Of a DNA stretch of 64,000 nucleotides, positions 1-10,004 are shown piece by piece. Numbering within the stretch: the first letter of the stretch is position 1; every line of letters begins with the position of its first letter. Origin of the DNA: Mesostigma viride. Lineage: Eukaryota > Streptophyta > Mesostigmatophyceae > Mesostigmatales > Mesostigmataceae. Where the stretch lies: the NCBI GenBank assembly GCA_009746045.1, contig RPFO01000796.1:95153-159152 (forward strand). The letters run 5' to 3'. The notes beneath the pieces were generated by a model. The model was given only the letters and a program-made list of their open reading frames with translations, had not been told where the DNA came from and did not search any database. The position numbers and the translations under genes are program-made.

Positions 1-305
1 GTTGTACATGCAGCCATGCTACGCCCTGCATGGCTATGATCGGATTACTTGCCCACGCTCCTTGATTGTTATCATTGATATGCTCACATGGGTCTTACAG
101 TATTGCACCCACAGAACTTGCCCGATCGTCTATCGTGTCCGATTGCAGCTGACATGCATGGCATGCCTCTGGCATGAAGGAGAAAGGGGTCTCTGCCCTT
201 TCTTCCTGTAATTGTGCACATACAGGGATTAAAAGCACTTCGGTGCTCCGTGACTCCCCACCATGCATCCATGAACTGGAGCACGAGTTTAATTAATTTA
301 TTAAT
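1..305 (+). repeat. 3' end fragment of a LINE-related repeat (family A) with hairpin and TTAA tail
   Basis: Non-coding 3'-untranslated-type sequence that recurs at about 53050-53460, 53940-54170 (reverse), 50810-51040 (reverse) and 55155-55328. It ends in the signature GTGCTCC...GACTCCCC, then GGAGCACGAG and a TTAA-rich tail near 289-305. In this copy the hairpin loop carries a short extra insertion. The family is recognised from internal copies only. It is a 5'-truncated insertion or the window-edge remains of a longer one; no protein is encoded. Confidence 0.75.
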
Positions 306-429
306 GGGTTGGCCCTTCAGCTACTTTCAACGTACGCACATCATGCAGTGCTAGCAGACAGCACCCATAGCTACTGGGTAGAGGAGCTTGTTGCCGGCTG
401 CTGCATTGCGAAATGTATGTGTGTCTATT

Positions 430-498
430 CTAGGCGTTCAAGAGTATATCGTCGCACGGCACCTGCCCCCTGGCACGGTGCTCGAACTGAACGCCTAG
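430..498. repeat. Short inverted repeat (11-bp arms)
   Basis: CTAGGCGTTCA at 430-440 is matched by its reverse complement at 488-498, around a 47-nt loop. The surrounding stretch 306-644 holds no recognisable gene; nothing else is visible there apart from a small AT-rich palindrome near 625-650. Confidence 0.6.
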
Positions 499-644
499 CA
501 GGCGGTTGGCGTTTTTACTGACTTTGCTGGTAGTGGGACGCCAGGTCAAGCCGTGGCGTTGGCCTTTTGTGTTCGCCGCTGGCACTGAGCTGCCAGCCTC
601 AGCACGTTTCTAACCCCAGGCCTTATTATAAGGCGTGGGGTTTA

Positions 645-2786
645 TAATAAGCTCCGTTGAGGGGCAGTCGAAGCACCATGCACCTCACGGTTGGGGTGCC
701 GGTTATGCACCCCATTATTAGCGGTTTGCCACAGCTGGTATACGCAAGCATGCAGTTCTTTGCGGACTTGCATATGCTAGAGGGGGCACCCCGGCCCGCC
801 ACTTCTTGGTTATGCTGCTTGACGCCAACGCCATGCTCCCCGTGGGCACCTACTGCACTGGCAGTCGCTTTGCGCCGGCCGGCACGGCTGCTAACGACAA
901 CACCTCCTTGTTTTCTGCCTTTTTGCGGCCGGGATATAGCCGGCGGGATGCCGGTTGCTGTCAACACTCAACTACTCTATACTGCACTTCCAACGTCCCT
1001 CACAAGACTAATTGGTCGCCGGGGCCCTAACCATGCCGTCAGGCCTGTCTGCATGGACTGTACGTGGTGGTACACTGAGCAGCCCGGCAGCTAGCTAGGT
1101 GCGCTTCGGTTCTGGATACCCGAGTGTTCGACCCACCCACGGGGTGCTCTGACCACTGCATGCATGGACCGTTGCATCATTGGTGCGTGTGACTTGATTC
1201 GGCTACGGTTCCCGCGGCCCCGGCAAGCGCCGCGCCCAACAAGTGGTCCGTCCTGACTGAACTGCGCTACGCCCGGTCCGTGCATGGGGATCCTGATCAT
1301 AAGGACTGGACGGACGCCAACCACGATCGGAACAAGTGCCAGCCGGCAGGCCTACCTGGAGGCGCTGGGGGCCCAGGCGGACCGTCCGCCTGGGCCCCCA
1401 GCGCCTCCAGCCTCCAGGTACGCCTGCCGGCACTTGGCGACGGTCGACGCGCTGGCCCACTGGCGGTGCTCCCATGCAACGTACGCTGCCATTTTTGCGG
1501 GCTTTGCATGCGGCCCGCGCACCCTGTTGCTGGCGGCCCGGCACCTGCCGGCTGCATGCCCCGCGCCGCCGACCCGGCCCGCTCTACCTTCAGGAACCCA
1601 AGGTCCTGGCCGCCCGGCACTGCCTCTTAAGTGTAACCGGGACCCGCTGCTGAAACCGGTGCTCATGCAAGGCCGCCCTTGAGGAGGCCTATGCACACGC
1701 GCAGGACGCAGAAGCGGCCACGTGCATCGCGGATGCCCAGGCCTGCCAAGCTAGCTCGCAACCGCGACAATTAAGGAAATGTGGTACCACCTCCGACGAC
1801 CGGCTCGAGGTGGGCGGCGGCAGCGCACCCCGGTGCATGGAGCACACGGCCGGCCGGACGGCGAGGCGCCGGTATAAGCCTTGATGACCGCTGCATGGTT
1901 GGCCCACAATGTTTCCTTGACAGGTGGGGCTCGCGCCCCCCGGCCCGGCCCGCCGCTTCACCCCGCGCGGACGGCCGCCCGTCTCAGTGTTGCTGGACCC
2001 CGGCCACCGTCGCCTGCGCCACCCTCCTCGGTCGCGGACTACCAAGTCCCCGCCTTGAAGGAGGGCTGCCTAATTGCCACCAACGACGACGTCCACCTCT
2101 TTACTTTGGAGTATCCAATTGGACGGCGCCCTTCATCGCTTGCAGTACCACGCGCGGCGGTCGGTGCATGCCGACTATATACCCGTTTCGGCTGTCAGAG
2201 CTGCTGAAGACCCCTGACAGGGAGCTTCTGCTGGCGTTCTGCAATCGTGTTCTGCTCTCTGATGAGCCTCCGCCTGCTGAGTGGCCGGCAGACGGCTATT
2301 ATATCCCGCGAGTCATGCCGTACAAGAAGAAGCTCAGTGGCTCTGCTGCTGACCCCAGTAACTACCGGGGTGTCGCCTCCAGAGCGCCGTGCGCTGAACT
2401 ATAGGTCTATCTATATCGATCATACGCATGACTGCTGCACGGGCGCTCCGCGCCGCGCTGGACCCACACCTACTAGGTGAGTCTCAGATGGGTTTCCGTC
2501 GTGGCCGTAACACTGTCACATGGCTGTTGATTTCGGTAGCGTGTCCGACGGTTGAATCATGGTGGAGGAGGTGCGTCGCATTTGCCCTGATGGTCTTCAT
2601 TTTTGTCGACTATATCAAGGCTTTCGACACGGTCCTCTGGCCGGAGGCTCGATCTTTGGGCCATCCTAGCTCTGGATGGTGTGCCCCCAGCATTTATTGC
2701 TGCCATTCGCCGGCTGTATGAGGGCTCACAGGCATGCAGTGTATAGTGCAGGACTGTGGAAGCCGGCACCACCCCACCATTCCCCC
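645..2786 (+). pseudogene. LINE copy 1, part 1: degraded endonuclease and reverse transcriptase
   Basis: Broken coding sequence of an APE-type non-LTR retrotransposon. Around 780-1030 a reading with LLDANAMLPVG matches the LLLDANATLP and LVDANATLP motifs of the endonuclease in the other two LINE copies (12280, 19330). Around 1580-1640 the linker seen in copy 3 is recognisable. From about 2160 the reverse transcriptase begins: the strand carries YKKK..GSAADPSNYRGV near 2320 and FVDYIKAFDTV near 2600 (polymerase motif A with its aspartate). Many frameshifts and stops. It is 5'-truncated inside the endonuclease and stops at the TTAA of the piggyBac insertion at 2787; the same reading resumes at 5981. 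Confidence 0.88.
1358..1408. repeat. Perfect 25-bp foldback inside LINE copy 1
   Basis: 1358-1382 and 1384-1408 are exact reverse complements separated by one base. A less perfect inverted match extends the pair to about 1333-1440. It lies in the linker between endonuclease and reverse transcriptase, where copies 2 and 3 have no such structure, so it arose within this copy (inference). Confidence 0.85.
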
Positions 2787-2790
2787 TTAA
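2787..2790. repeat. Left TTAA target-site duplication of piggyBac-type element
   Basis: TTAA immediately left of CCCCTAAACCGTC. Its partner is at 5977-5980. Confidence 0.85.
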
Positions 2791-3108
2791 CCCCTAAACC
2801 GTCCTCGTGCCGATTTTCGACTGCGAGTTTTTCTCATGCCTCACATTCGGCATGAGTTTGTGCGCCCTGTAGGGATTTGGCGGGAAGGTTTTGGCGGGAA
2901 CCAACTAGACCACCGAAAAGATCTAGATTCACTCTACTATCCGTAGGACACTTGTCTGACCGTATTTGACCACTGTATCAGGGTGGAAACCCTGGTCAAA
3001 GTCAACAGGGTACCCTGGTGCATGCAGGTTTGGGCGGTTTGACAAAAAAAATTGACAAAAACGTACGAAAACGAAGGATGCGAAAAAAGGGGGAGCGCGG
3101 ACATAGAC

Positions 3109-4003
3109 ATGGCGGACGAAATGCAGGCAGATATACGGACTTTCAAGGTAAAGAAGGGCATTTTCATGGCAGTGCCTGTGGAAAAGTTCGGACTAGACTG
3201 GGCGATAGAGCAGTATGGGGAAAAACACAGCGAGGTACGTTTGCCGGGCAAGGTAGTGACAGTGAACAGTCCGGAGATGGTGCACGGTGCTATTTCCCGG
3301 ACGACAAGCTCACGTACCCATTCACCCGTGAGCAGATTTTCATATATTCGTGCAGCTCAGATGAGTACGAAGCTCTAGTGAAAGAATGCGCAGCCAGGAA
3401 GGTCCCAACGGCAGGTAGCAGTGACGATGATAGCGAGCAGGGCCAGGATAGCGATTCTGACGCCGGCGAGGACGACGACGACAAATCCGAGGATATCGAG
3501 CTGCCCACACCGGTCAAGCGACGCGAGCCGGGGAAGCGCGCTGTCGGCAACCCGAAGAAGAACCCAGCCATCAGCCACGCCCCGAAAAGGCGCCGTCAGA
3601 CCAAGGCGGCGGCCAGCGAGAGCGTTGTCTCGGACGCTTCCGATGACGGCTTTGTTTACCAGAAGGGTGCGGAGGGTCCGGTGCCGAGCGGTGAGGCTGA
3701 GCTCGATGATTCGTTTTTCCTAACGACACGCCTGCCACTGAGGAGCCAGCCGAGACTGTCTGGAAATCTGGTTTCGGCAAGCCAGGTGTGTTTCCTTTTC
3801 CCGATACTCCGGTGCTGTCGCCGATGACGGGTACCGCCTGCTATCAAAACCTTTCCCCTGTCCAGCTCAAGTTTGGGCCCCTCGGGCTGTTCTCCCTTTT
3901 CTGGTCCCAACGTGATGTCGTGGCCAAGATTGTCAAGGAGACCAACGACTATGCTGAGCTCAAGGGGGCGGGCAAGCCAGGTGGCGTGAGTGGCACCCCT
4001 TAA
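3109..4003 (+). pseudogene. piggyBac-like transposase, N-terminal part, frameshifted and truncated
   Basis: The chosen start is the ATG at 3109 (reading MADEMQADIRTF). In order: a small domain with RLPGKVV...CYFPDDKLTYPF (about 3235-3330); a very acidic linker rich in D/E and S (3415-3500); a basic, probably nuclear-targeting patch with PKRRRQTK (about 3590); and, near 3850-3990, LSPVQLKFGPLGLF..LFW...VVAKIVKETNDYAE. That last segment resembles the opening of the piggyBac transposase domain (DDE_Tnp_1_7), where an 'l..iv.eTNrYA' helix is typical. Frame changes are needed near 3290 and 3715, the second in a run of T. The reading stops at 4001-4003, just where the catalytic core should begin. 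Family assignment is by motif, without a search. Confidence 0.7.
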
Positions 4004-4005
4004 CA

Positions 4006-4368
4006 ATGCATGAGATGGGCAAATTCTGGGTGGAGCAGGTGCTGTGCCAACTGTGCTGCGCGCAAGGCAGGAAGCACAAGACCTCGGTCATGTGCGAGCA
4101 CTGTGACATGGCGTTCTGCAGCAACAGCGAGCGGAACTGCTTCGGCCTCTTCCACTCCGGGCAGGTGGAGGGGCTGGACTTCAACGTGACGAAGCAGCGG
4201 GTATGGCAGCGCCTCTCCCAGCGTGGCGAATGCGCCAAGAATTTCAAGGGCGCCACTACCACGAGGGGGGCAGCAGCCACCACCCGGAAGCTCAAGGGGG
4301 TGGCGCGGCGCCGCCATCTCAGGGCGGAGCATGTCCGCCTGGGATATAGTCCTACGGAGGCTGACTAA
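4006..4368 (+). pseudogene. piggyBac-like transposase, C-terminal cysteine-rich domain
   Basis: 120-residue open reading from the ATG at 4006. It holds a zinc-ribbon-like pattern: CQLC, then CEHC, then C and C, then H (roughly residues 18-50). This matches the C-terminal cysteine-rich domain that follows the DDE core in piggyBac transposases. A basic tail with RRRHLRAEHVRLGYSP ends at a TAA. Only five bases separate the stop of the N-terminal part from this start, so about 400 residues including the three catalytic aspartates are missing. I infer a single internal deletion. Confidence 0.65.
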
Positions 4369-4468
4369 TAATGCTAGCATTTGTTGCCTACGTGGCATGG
4401 CATTTGGCCTTTCCTGCCCGCGCTCATGCGCGCCGTGTATCACCATGGGCCGGCATGGTTTGAAGTGT

Positions 4469-4635
4469 GTGTTATTGTTTCATGGACCCACCTGTGCATG
4501 TGTTATTTGGTTTCATGTTGTTAGCCTGGGTTATTGTTTCATGGTCCCACCTGTGCATGTGTTATTTGGTTTCATGTTGTTAGCCTGCATGGGTTATTGT
4601 TTCATGGTCATGTCTTATTAGCTTTCATGTTTATG
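4469..4635 (+). repeat. About 60-bp tandem repeat within the piggyBac-type element
   Basis: Two full units and part of a third, each beginning TTATTGTTTCATGG and containing CCACCTGTGCATGTG and GGTTTCATGTTGTTAGCC. No coding potential. Confidence 0.8.
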
Positions 4636-4894
4636 CATAACTTGTGCAGTTTGAAAATCTGCTCCGTGATGGTCACAGTGCCACCTATTTCTAGTTGGCA
4701 ATTTTCAGTGTTACTGCATGCATGGTCCCTTGGTCACTAATTTATCTAGGAGTGCTGGGATGTTTTGACTTTGTGTGCAAGGTCCATCATGCATGTAAAA
4801 ATAAGTACCACAGTATCAGCGGGTCTGCAAGCATTTACGCTTATTGTGGCATATATTTGTGCCACATAGGCTGGAATAAACATAATCATGCATG

Positions 4895-5405
4895 TTTCAT
4901 GCTTACCTATCATTTCCATGTTCAAAACTGCACTAGGATGTTTATTCTAGCCCCCCCCAAACTGGTGACTCAAAATAGTCACCAGCTATTTTTAGCATTA
5001 TCTTGTGGGTCCCTGGGTGAAACAAGACATGTAAGTGTTTGGATGTAGTGCTTGGGTACAGTTGCAGTCCCCCCTGAAATACTAGGGTGAAATCCAAGGT
5101 ATACGTGCTCCATCATGCATGATAAGGTTGTGAACCCCGTACTCGCGGCCCGCGCGTAGTCGTCTCCAATCATATCCGGCAGGGACCTGCAGTGGTTATG
5201 GCAGGTATTGGTGGCACACAGGTTGGAATAAGTGTTAGCATGCATGTTTGCCCATACTCCATGCTTACCTATCGTTTCCATGTTCAAAACTGCACTAGGA
5301 TGCCTATTTTAGCCCCCCCAAAACTCGCGACTCAAAATAGTCACCAGTTATTTTTAGCACCAGCTGATGGGTCCCTGGGGGAGTTACAATTTTTAGTGTT
5401 TGTAT
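4895..5405 (+). repeat. Duplicated block with CTCAAAAT-loop hairpins
   Basis: The block 4905-5045 recurs at 5260-5405. Shared landmarks are CATGTTCAAAACTGCACTAG, a C-run, then GACTCAAAATAGTCACCAG. At 4962-4985 it folds as CTGGTGACT / AGTCACCAG (9-bp perfect arms); the second copy has one arm altered. A third, related hairpin (ACTCGTGACT / AGTCACGAGT, 5934-5959) sits next to the right terminal inverted repeat. Confidence 0.8.
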
Positions 5406-5569
5406 CCCATCCTAACTAAAAAATCTATCTACAAAACCAACCCCAGGGTCAACTCATTGAGGAAAGGGGTCTATCATCCATTATAAGGGTGTCACCGCGC
5501 GCACTCACCGTGTGCCTCGCCCGTGTTCCGAGCCTAGTGATTCGTCCTCGCCCCAAGAGGCTAGGTTTT

Positions 5570-5775
5570 AGTTAGGTTAATATTGTGCGGAAACCTTTTT
5601 GCCACTTGGGCTTCTCAGGTTCCGCACAATATTACCGGCGATAACCACTCGCCGGACACTCAAGTTCACACCGGTGTGAACTTGAGTGTCCGGCGAGTGG
5701 TTATCGCCGGTAATATTGTGCGGAACCTGAGAAGCCCAAGTGGCAAAAAGGTTTCCGCACAATATTAACCTAACT
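5570..5775. repeat. Perfect 206-bp palindrome
   Basis: Two 103-bp arms meet without spacer at CACACCGG|TGTG-type centre (axis between 5672 and 5673). Each arm also contains a smaller inverted pair, AATATTGTGCGGAAACC and GGTTCCGCACAATATT, so the motif occurs four times in alternating orientation. Both strands therefore give the same 61-residue open reading, which I do not regard as a gene. It lies in the non-coding half of the piggyBac-type element. Confidence 0.95.
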
Positions 5776-5976
5776 CCCCCCTGAGGGGGGGGGCTATTTA
5801 TAGAGCAGGGGGGGCTAGCACTGGGACCACCCACTATACCCCCAGGTGGGCCCTAATATGGTTATGCTTGGTTCCTAGTATGGTCCAGAAAAAATAATTA
5901 GGCTGAATGGGGGCACCTGTGGCATACTGTGCAACTCGTGACTCATTTTAGTCACGAGTCAAAGACGGTTGAGGGG

Positions 5977-6588
5977 TTAATTCACCACGGGGCCGTGTGG
6001 CAACTGGTTGTGTCCTGTCCCCATATCATGATGCCGTTCATTATTGTCGTGGATCACGTCATGCGCCAGGCACGTGCATAATATGCGCGCTTCACCGCGC
6101 TCTTGACTTAGGGGTTCGAGCCTGGCTTGGACATCATTAACGAGCGCCAAGAGGGCGCGGCGACCGGTGGCCCTGTTTACCGCCTGTCCGACCTGTCAGA
6201 TTCAGTATGCGGCCCATACTGATCATGCACCCTATAGCTCACTCATCGAACTCCCCAAGCACATTCAGACCTGGCTGGACTGTTTGAATGGGCTTGGAGG
6301 CACAAGCGGTGGCCGGTGGGCTTGAAGATTAGTGTCAAAACTGAGGCGATGGTGATTGGGGCTACCAGTAAATTGCCCGCCGAAGCCACGGCTGCATGCT
6401 AGACGGGACCGGCGGAGGTCCCGTTCCGTGATCGCTTCACACTGCTGAGGAGCATGCTACCCGCGACACCGCCGACGATGTGGGCATACATCCGCATCGA
6501 TGGGCCTGGCCTGGGCCTGGCAGCTAGGCTTCGCTCGATCCGTCTCCTCAACCCCTACTGGCACTCGAAGGAGGTGGAAAGGTCCCTG
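5977..6588 (+). pseudogene. LINE copy 1, part 2: reverse transcriptase continued
   Basis: Starts at the right-hand TTAA of the piggyBac insertion. The readings correspond to H.GVWQ...SCPHIMMPFIIVVDHVM (about 5985-6070), RLSDL (6180) and TWLDCL...AVGLKISVKTEAMVIG (6270-6360), which match GVWQGCVLSPYLFIIMVDYIM and the following thumb region of LINE copy 3. Heavily mutated. It ends at CCCTG (6584-6588), the duplicated target of the LTR element; the same LINE continues at 10706. Confidence 0.8.
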
Positions 6589-7285
6589 AATTAACGCCAA
6601 GCGCATTGGCGTGATCCTGATTCGGCATATCTCTGCGATTCCAGCGGCACCGGAACGAGTTCATTCCGACAAGTATCAAGAAAGTTATGGCGTTCCGACT
6701 TCCCGGTCGCGCGCGAGCGCGAGCCGGCTGTTCTTCTAAAGTCGGACGTGAATATTTGCCGACGACATATGGGGTCGACAGTAATTCCTGGGCTGACAGG
6801 AATTAGGTGCTGTACCTACGACGGTATTGGATTAATACGTCGTACGCAGGAAATAGGAACCTTAACCTGTGGTCTGTTGGTACCGCAGGCTTAGTCCTGG
6901 ACTTCTAGGTGCAGATGCAATAGTCACTGTGGACTGTGCTCTGTGGTCACTGTGCCTGTATGGCAGACCTACTGTATAGGAGTTGGACGCTGTACAGGTA
7001 GTGAATACTGTACCGGGGGTGTTATTACTGAGCAGGCCTCCTAGGCTGCTCAGGACTAGCAAGCACAGTGCACAAGTATATAAACAATAGGCCAGTGCCA
7101 ATTGGGCATCTCTTGCGAGCCCGCCTCACGTGTTGTGCCTTGACTTGGCAAGCGCGTATACAAGCCTCAAGTGTGTGAGCGCTGTAACATTATCCAATTT
7201 TAACAAAGCTCCGTTTCCAACCATATACACACATTGCTGCATTGCAACCATATCCTTCACATTGCGTTTGCTAAGAACGTTAACT
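6589..7285 (+). repeat. 5' LTR
   Basis: 697 bp. It begins AATTAACGCC and ends CGTTAACT: the termini carry the inverted pair TTAACG / CGTTAA instead of the usual TG...CA. A TATA-like TATATAAA lies at 7077-7084, suiting an internal LTR promoter. A related, more diverged fragment lies in reverse at 55951-56229. Confidence 0.92.
7077..7084 (+). promoter_or_regulatory. TATA-like box in the 5' LTR
   Basis: TATATAAA about 200 bp before the end of the LTR, duplicated at the equivalent position of the 3' LTR (about 10493-10500). Predicted from sequence only. Confidence 0.5.
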
Positions 7286-8309
7286 CAAATTACAACCAGT
7301 CTCAGCGGAACGGCCAGGAGGGTCGTTGCCGGTTGCGGTGTGCAGCGTTGACGACGCGAGGAGCTCGTCCGGTGGTGAATGGTGCAGGATCGAAGAACAA
7401 CGGCAGCAGGATTTCCGGTTTCGGCAGTCTGCTGGGGGTTCGATTTCGCCTGAATTGCGTCGTGTCGTTCGGGATCTATCTTTATTGCTTGCAGATCGTC
7501 CGCCTGTTAATCGCAGCTTCGTGCAATTCGTCGACGACCAGGTCGAAGATTGGGAGCGAATTCTGCGTCACGTCCAAACCATCGTCATTCCGGAGCACCG
7601 GAGCATCGACGACCTCGAGCAGGAGCTTCACGGTTTGGTCGGCATCCAGACGGTGATTACAGCAGTAGCTGAGCGAGTGCGTGCGGAGTTGGCGGCAAGG
7701 CGTGGCGAGGTTGCGGAGGCAGCTGGCGCAGTGCGACACGAGTTTGTACCGACAGCAGCGGGTGCGGGTGTACCACGTACTTTCGCAGGCGTCATCGGCG
7801 ACGAGGATGTTGCAGCGGGGCCAGTTAGGCGTGAACGACGCGGAGCGGAGCATTACAGGCGGCTTGCAGATCGCGAGGTCGGGGCGACAGCGGAAGCCAT
7901 CACCGGAGGACAGCGCGCGACAAGAGTCGGCAGGTTTCCGGAGCGAGTAAGAGTTCCTTTTCAGGAACTGCCCCCGCCCCTTCGCGTTCGTGTGACGCGT
8001 TGGGAGGAGTTTGCCCCTCTTGGGTACGATAGTGACCTTGAGGTGGGAGCAGGGGGTGTCGCTGGGCTAGGCGACGAGACACTTGGCGACCACGAGGTGC
8101 CAAGATACAATCCGCGGGGTGCCAACGACGGGTTGTCACCTGTCTACTATACCAACGGTGACGATTCACTCATCGCGGGCCGACAGCGGGTCGACGACGG
8201 CGCAGCGGGGAGCAGGGTGCCAGAGCTGATTGTGGTGAGCGACAGCGACGACGACAGCGACAAGGAGAACCAGGACGCGCCTGGGGCCAGCCGTGGTGGT
8301 CTTGCCTGA
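7284..8309 (+). CDS. Long open reading of the LTR element, gag position, no ATG
   Basis: Open from the last codon positions of the 5' LTR (a TAA lies at 7281-7283) to a stop at 8307-8309, about 341 codons. It contains no in-frame ATG at all. The predicted protein is charged, rich in R, E and A: helical EDWERILRHV and VAERVRAELAARRGEVAEAA stretches around the first third, a P/R-rich middle, and an acidic tail with VVSDSDDDSDKENQD. There is no zinc knuckle and I recognise no gag domain. Position suggests a capsid-type protein read from a spliced or non-ATG start, or a captured host segment; both are inference. Confidence 0.45.
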   Translation, partial: LKLQPVSAERPGGSLPVAVCSVDDARSSSGGEWCRIEEQRQQDFRFRQSAGGSISPELRRVVRDLSLLLADRPPVNRSFVQFVDDQVEDWERILRHVQTIVIPEHRSIDDLEQELHGLVGIQTVITAVAERVRAELAARRGEVAEAAGAVRHEFVPTAAGAGVPRTFAGVIGDEDVAAGPVRRERRGAEHYRRLADREVGATAEAITGGQRATRVGRFPERVRVPFQELPPPLRVRVTRWEEFAPLGYDSDLEVGAGGVAGLGDETLGDHEVPRYNPRGANDGLSPVYYTNGDDSLIAGRQRVDDGAAGSRVPELIVVSDSDDDSDKENQDAPGASRGGLA

Positions 8310-8411
8310 GTGGTAACACTTGGCACTTTCCTTTCTTGTTCAGTAGCTTATATTGCTTTAATTGCTGCTTGGCCACTTGGCTGGCTGTAGCAGATCTGAA
8401 CAGAGGCCATC

Positions 8412-9254
8412 ATGGATGATGGAGCTATCAACCAACAAGCCTGTAGTGTTCTGTGGAATGCAGGCTACCCTGTTCAGGAGGGACGGGGAGTGGAGTATCA
8501 GGCTAATCAGGCTGGAGGAGATTATAAACAGACCATTGTGAAGGCCTTGCCAGAGAAGATCACCCAGGCTGCAGGACCTGAGTTGAGAGGCATGTGGGCC
8601 TGGTTTGCCAGCATCTGTGGTCCGTACGTCTTTGATGGTCCATAGCAGAATGCCTGATGAGGTGCTTGAGGATGAGAAGCCTCGAGTCATAGCCCGGTTG
8701 GTGGAGAGTACCCCTGATCTGATTTTGTCTGGGATTGACTTTGCCCAGCCTATCACCTTGGAGATCTTTGTTGACAGTTCCATGGATGCTCGCCAGGTTA
8801 TACCAAGGTCAGGGGGAGATCTGCTGCTCTGTTTGCTTTTTATCAGAGCAGGGCAAGTTTGTTCAGCTGGTACAGCAGACTGCAGAAGAGGGTCTGTATC
8901 AGTTCAGATGTGGCAGAATGCAGGGCCATATGCGAGGGGATCCAGTCCAGCCTGTACATAAAGGAGTTAATGCTGGAGCTGGCTTCAGTTACCCCTTGGA
9001 CCTTGCAGATGGAGACGTTGTTGCTAACAGACAGCATGGGTATGGTCCAGTTTGTTCACAAGCAGCTGGCCAGAAGCCGGGACCTGGATTATTTGTTGCT
9101 GAAGGAGTTGGCCAGTTTGGTTGACTTGAAGCATATCCCTGGCGAGGAGAACCCTGCTGATGCATTGACAAAGCTGCCACACAAGGCCCCAGCCCAGTAC
9201 AATGTACTGAGGAAGCTCATGAATGCTGACTGTCAAGTCGGTCTATCTGTCTAA
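8412..9254 (+). pseudogene. Copia-type reverse transcriptase tail and RNase H, frameshifted
   Basis: Three adjoining frames spell a Copia-type RNase H. The first has LPEKITQAAGPELRGMWAWF (near 8550-8600); a second has SGIDFAQPITLEIFVDSS (about 8730-8785), with the first acidic residue; a third (8859-9254) has SSDVAECRAICEGIQSSLYI with the expected acidic E, LLLTDSMGMVQF with a D, and HIPGEENPADALTK, the hallmark Copia C-terminus. Stops and frame changes near 8645 and 8800 break it. A small relative of the C-terminal part lies in reverse at 11808-11945. Confidence 0.75.
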
Positions 9255-9982
9255 AAGCTGAGAGCTGGGTGCTTAAGTCTCTGGATATCAGGCTGGGAGC
9301 TTGATTGTACATAATCCTGAGCACACCTTGAGGGGTGAGACATGTCTCTGGTGTGGGAATGTCTGACATTGTCTCTGATGGAGAGATGTCTATCTGGGGT
9401 TTTCATCTCAGTCTGAGGTTTCCCCAGATATGTGGTTTGTGGGCGGGGTTCGATTCCCTGGTGCCGTCTTAAGGCGGAGTTTCACGGACTGGCTGACCCA
9501 TCCACCATGCTGGTGAGGTGGCGACAGGTCCCCTGATTTTCCACGGTTGGAACGAGTATGGGAGCTTGTGTTTTGCATGTGCTTCGCGTAGATGTTGTGT
9601 CTGGTTCGATAAGGGGCAGCAGACCGGCGCCGACTCCCGTCTGGGGGTCAGCAATGTTTTCTGATGAGCTGTTGTGGGTGATCTGTGGGGTTTCGCCTAA
9701 GGTCCTGAAGGTTGTACATACTTCTCAAGTTCTTAGCTGAACAACACCTATGGGCTGCCACAGTTGGCCAACCTCTTGTACATGGGTAACACAACGAGCC
9801 TCCCGTGAAGGGATAGGGACTCATTGTAATTTGTTTGTGCTCCTGAGCCAGTATGGGTGCTATGTACATATAATAAGGAATCCAAGCTGACTGTCATGCC
9901 CAGCGGGTTGTGACTTGTAGTCGGGGAGGATGTCCAGTACCCATTGTGTGTGTTTGTATGTAGACTTGTGTGAGCTGCTACA

Positions 9983-10004
9983 GCTCAAGAAAAGAAAGGA
10001 TTGG
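9983..10004 (+). promoter_or_regulatory. Polypurine tract before the 3' LTR
   Basis: The purine run AAGAAAAGAAAGGA ends four bases before the 3' LTR, the position of the plus-strand primer in LTR retrotransposons. The stretch 9255-9982 between the RNase H remnant and this tract shows no gene. Confidence 0.6.

Larger units (their letters stand above)
2791..5976 (+). mobile_element. piggyBac-type DNA transposon, internally deleted (3.2 kb)
   Basis: The ends are CCCCTAAACCGTC (2791) and GACGGTTGAGGGG (5964-5976), a 13-bp terminal inverted repeat with one mismatch. Both sides carry TTAA, the hallmark target of piggyBac. Removing the element and one TTAA restores the reverse-transcriptase reading of LINE copy 1 (...TTPPFPL / H.GVWQ...SCP), which independently confirms both borders. 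Inside are the two ends of a piggyBac-like transposase gene without its catalytic middle, then 1.6 kb of non-coding sequence with tandem repeats, a 206-bp palindrome and small hairpins. It is non-autonomous as it stands. Confidence 0.88.

Noticed and set aside
5577-5834. 61-85-codon frames identical on both strands
   Set aside because: Consequence of the perfect palindrome, not a conserved protein.
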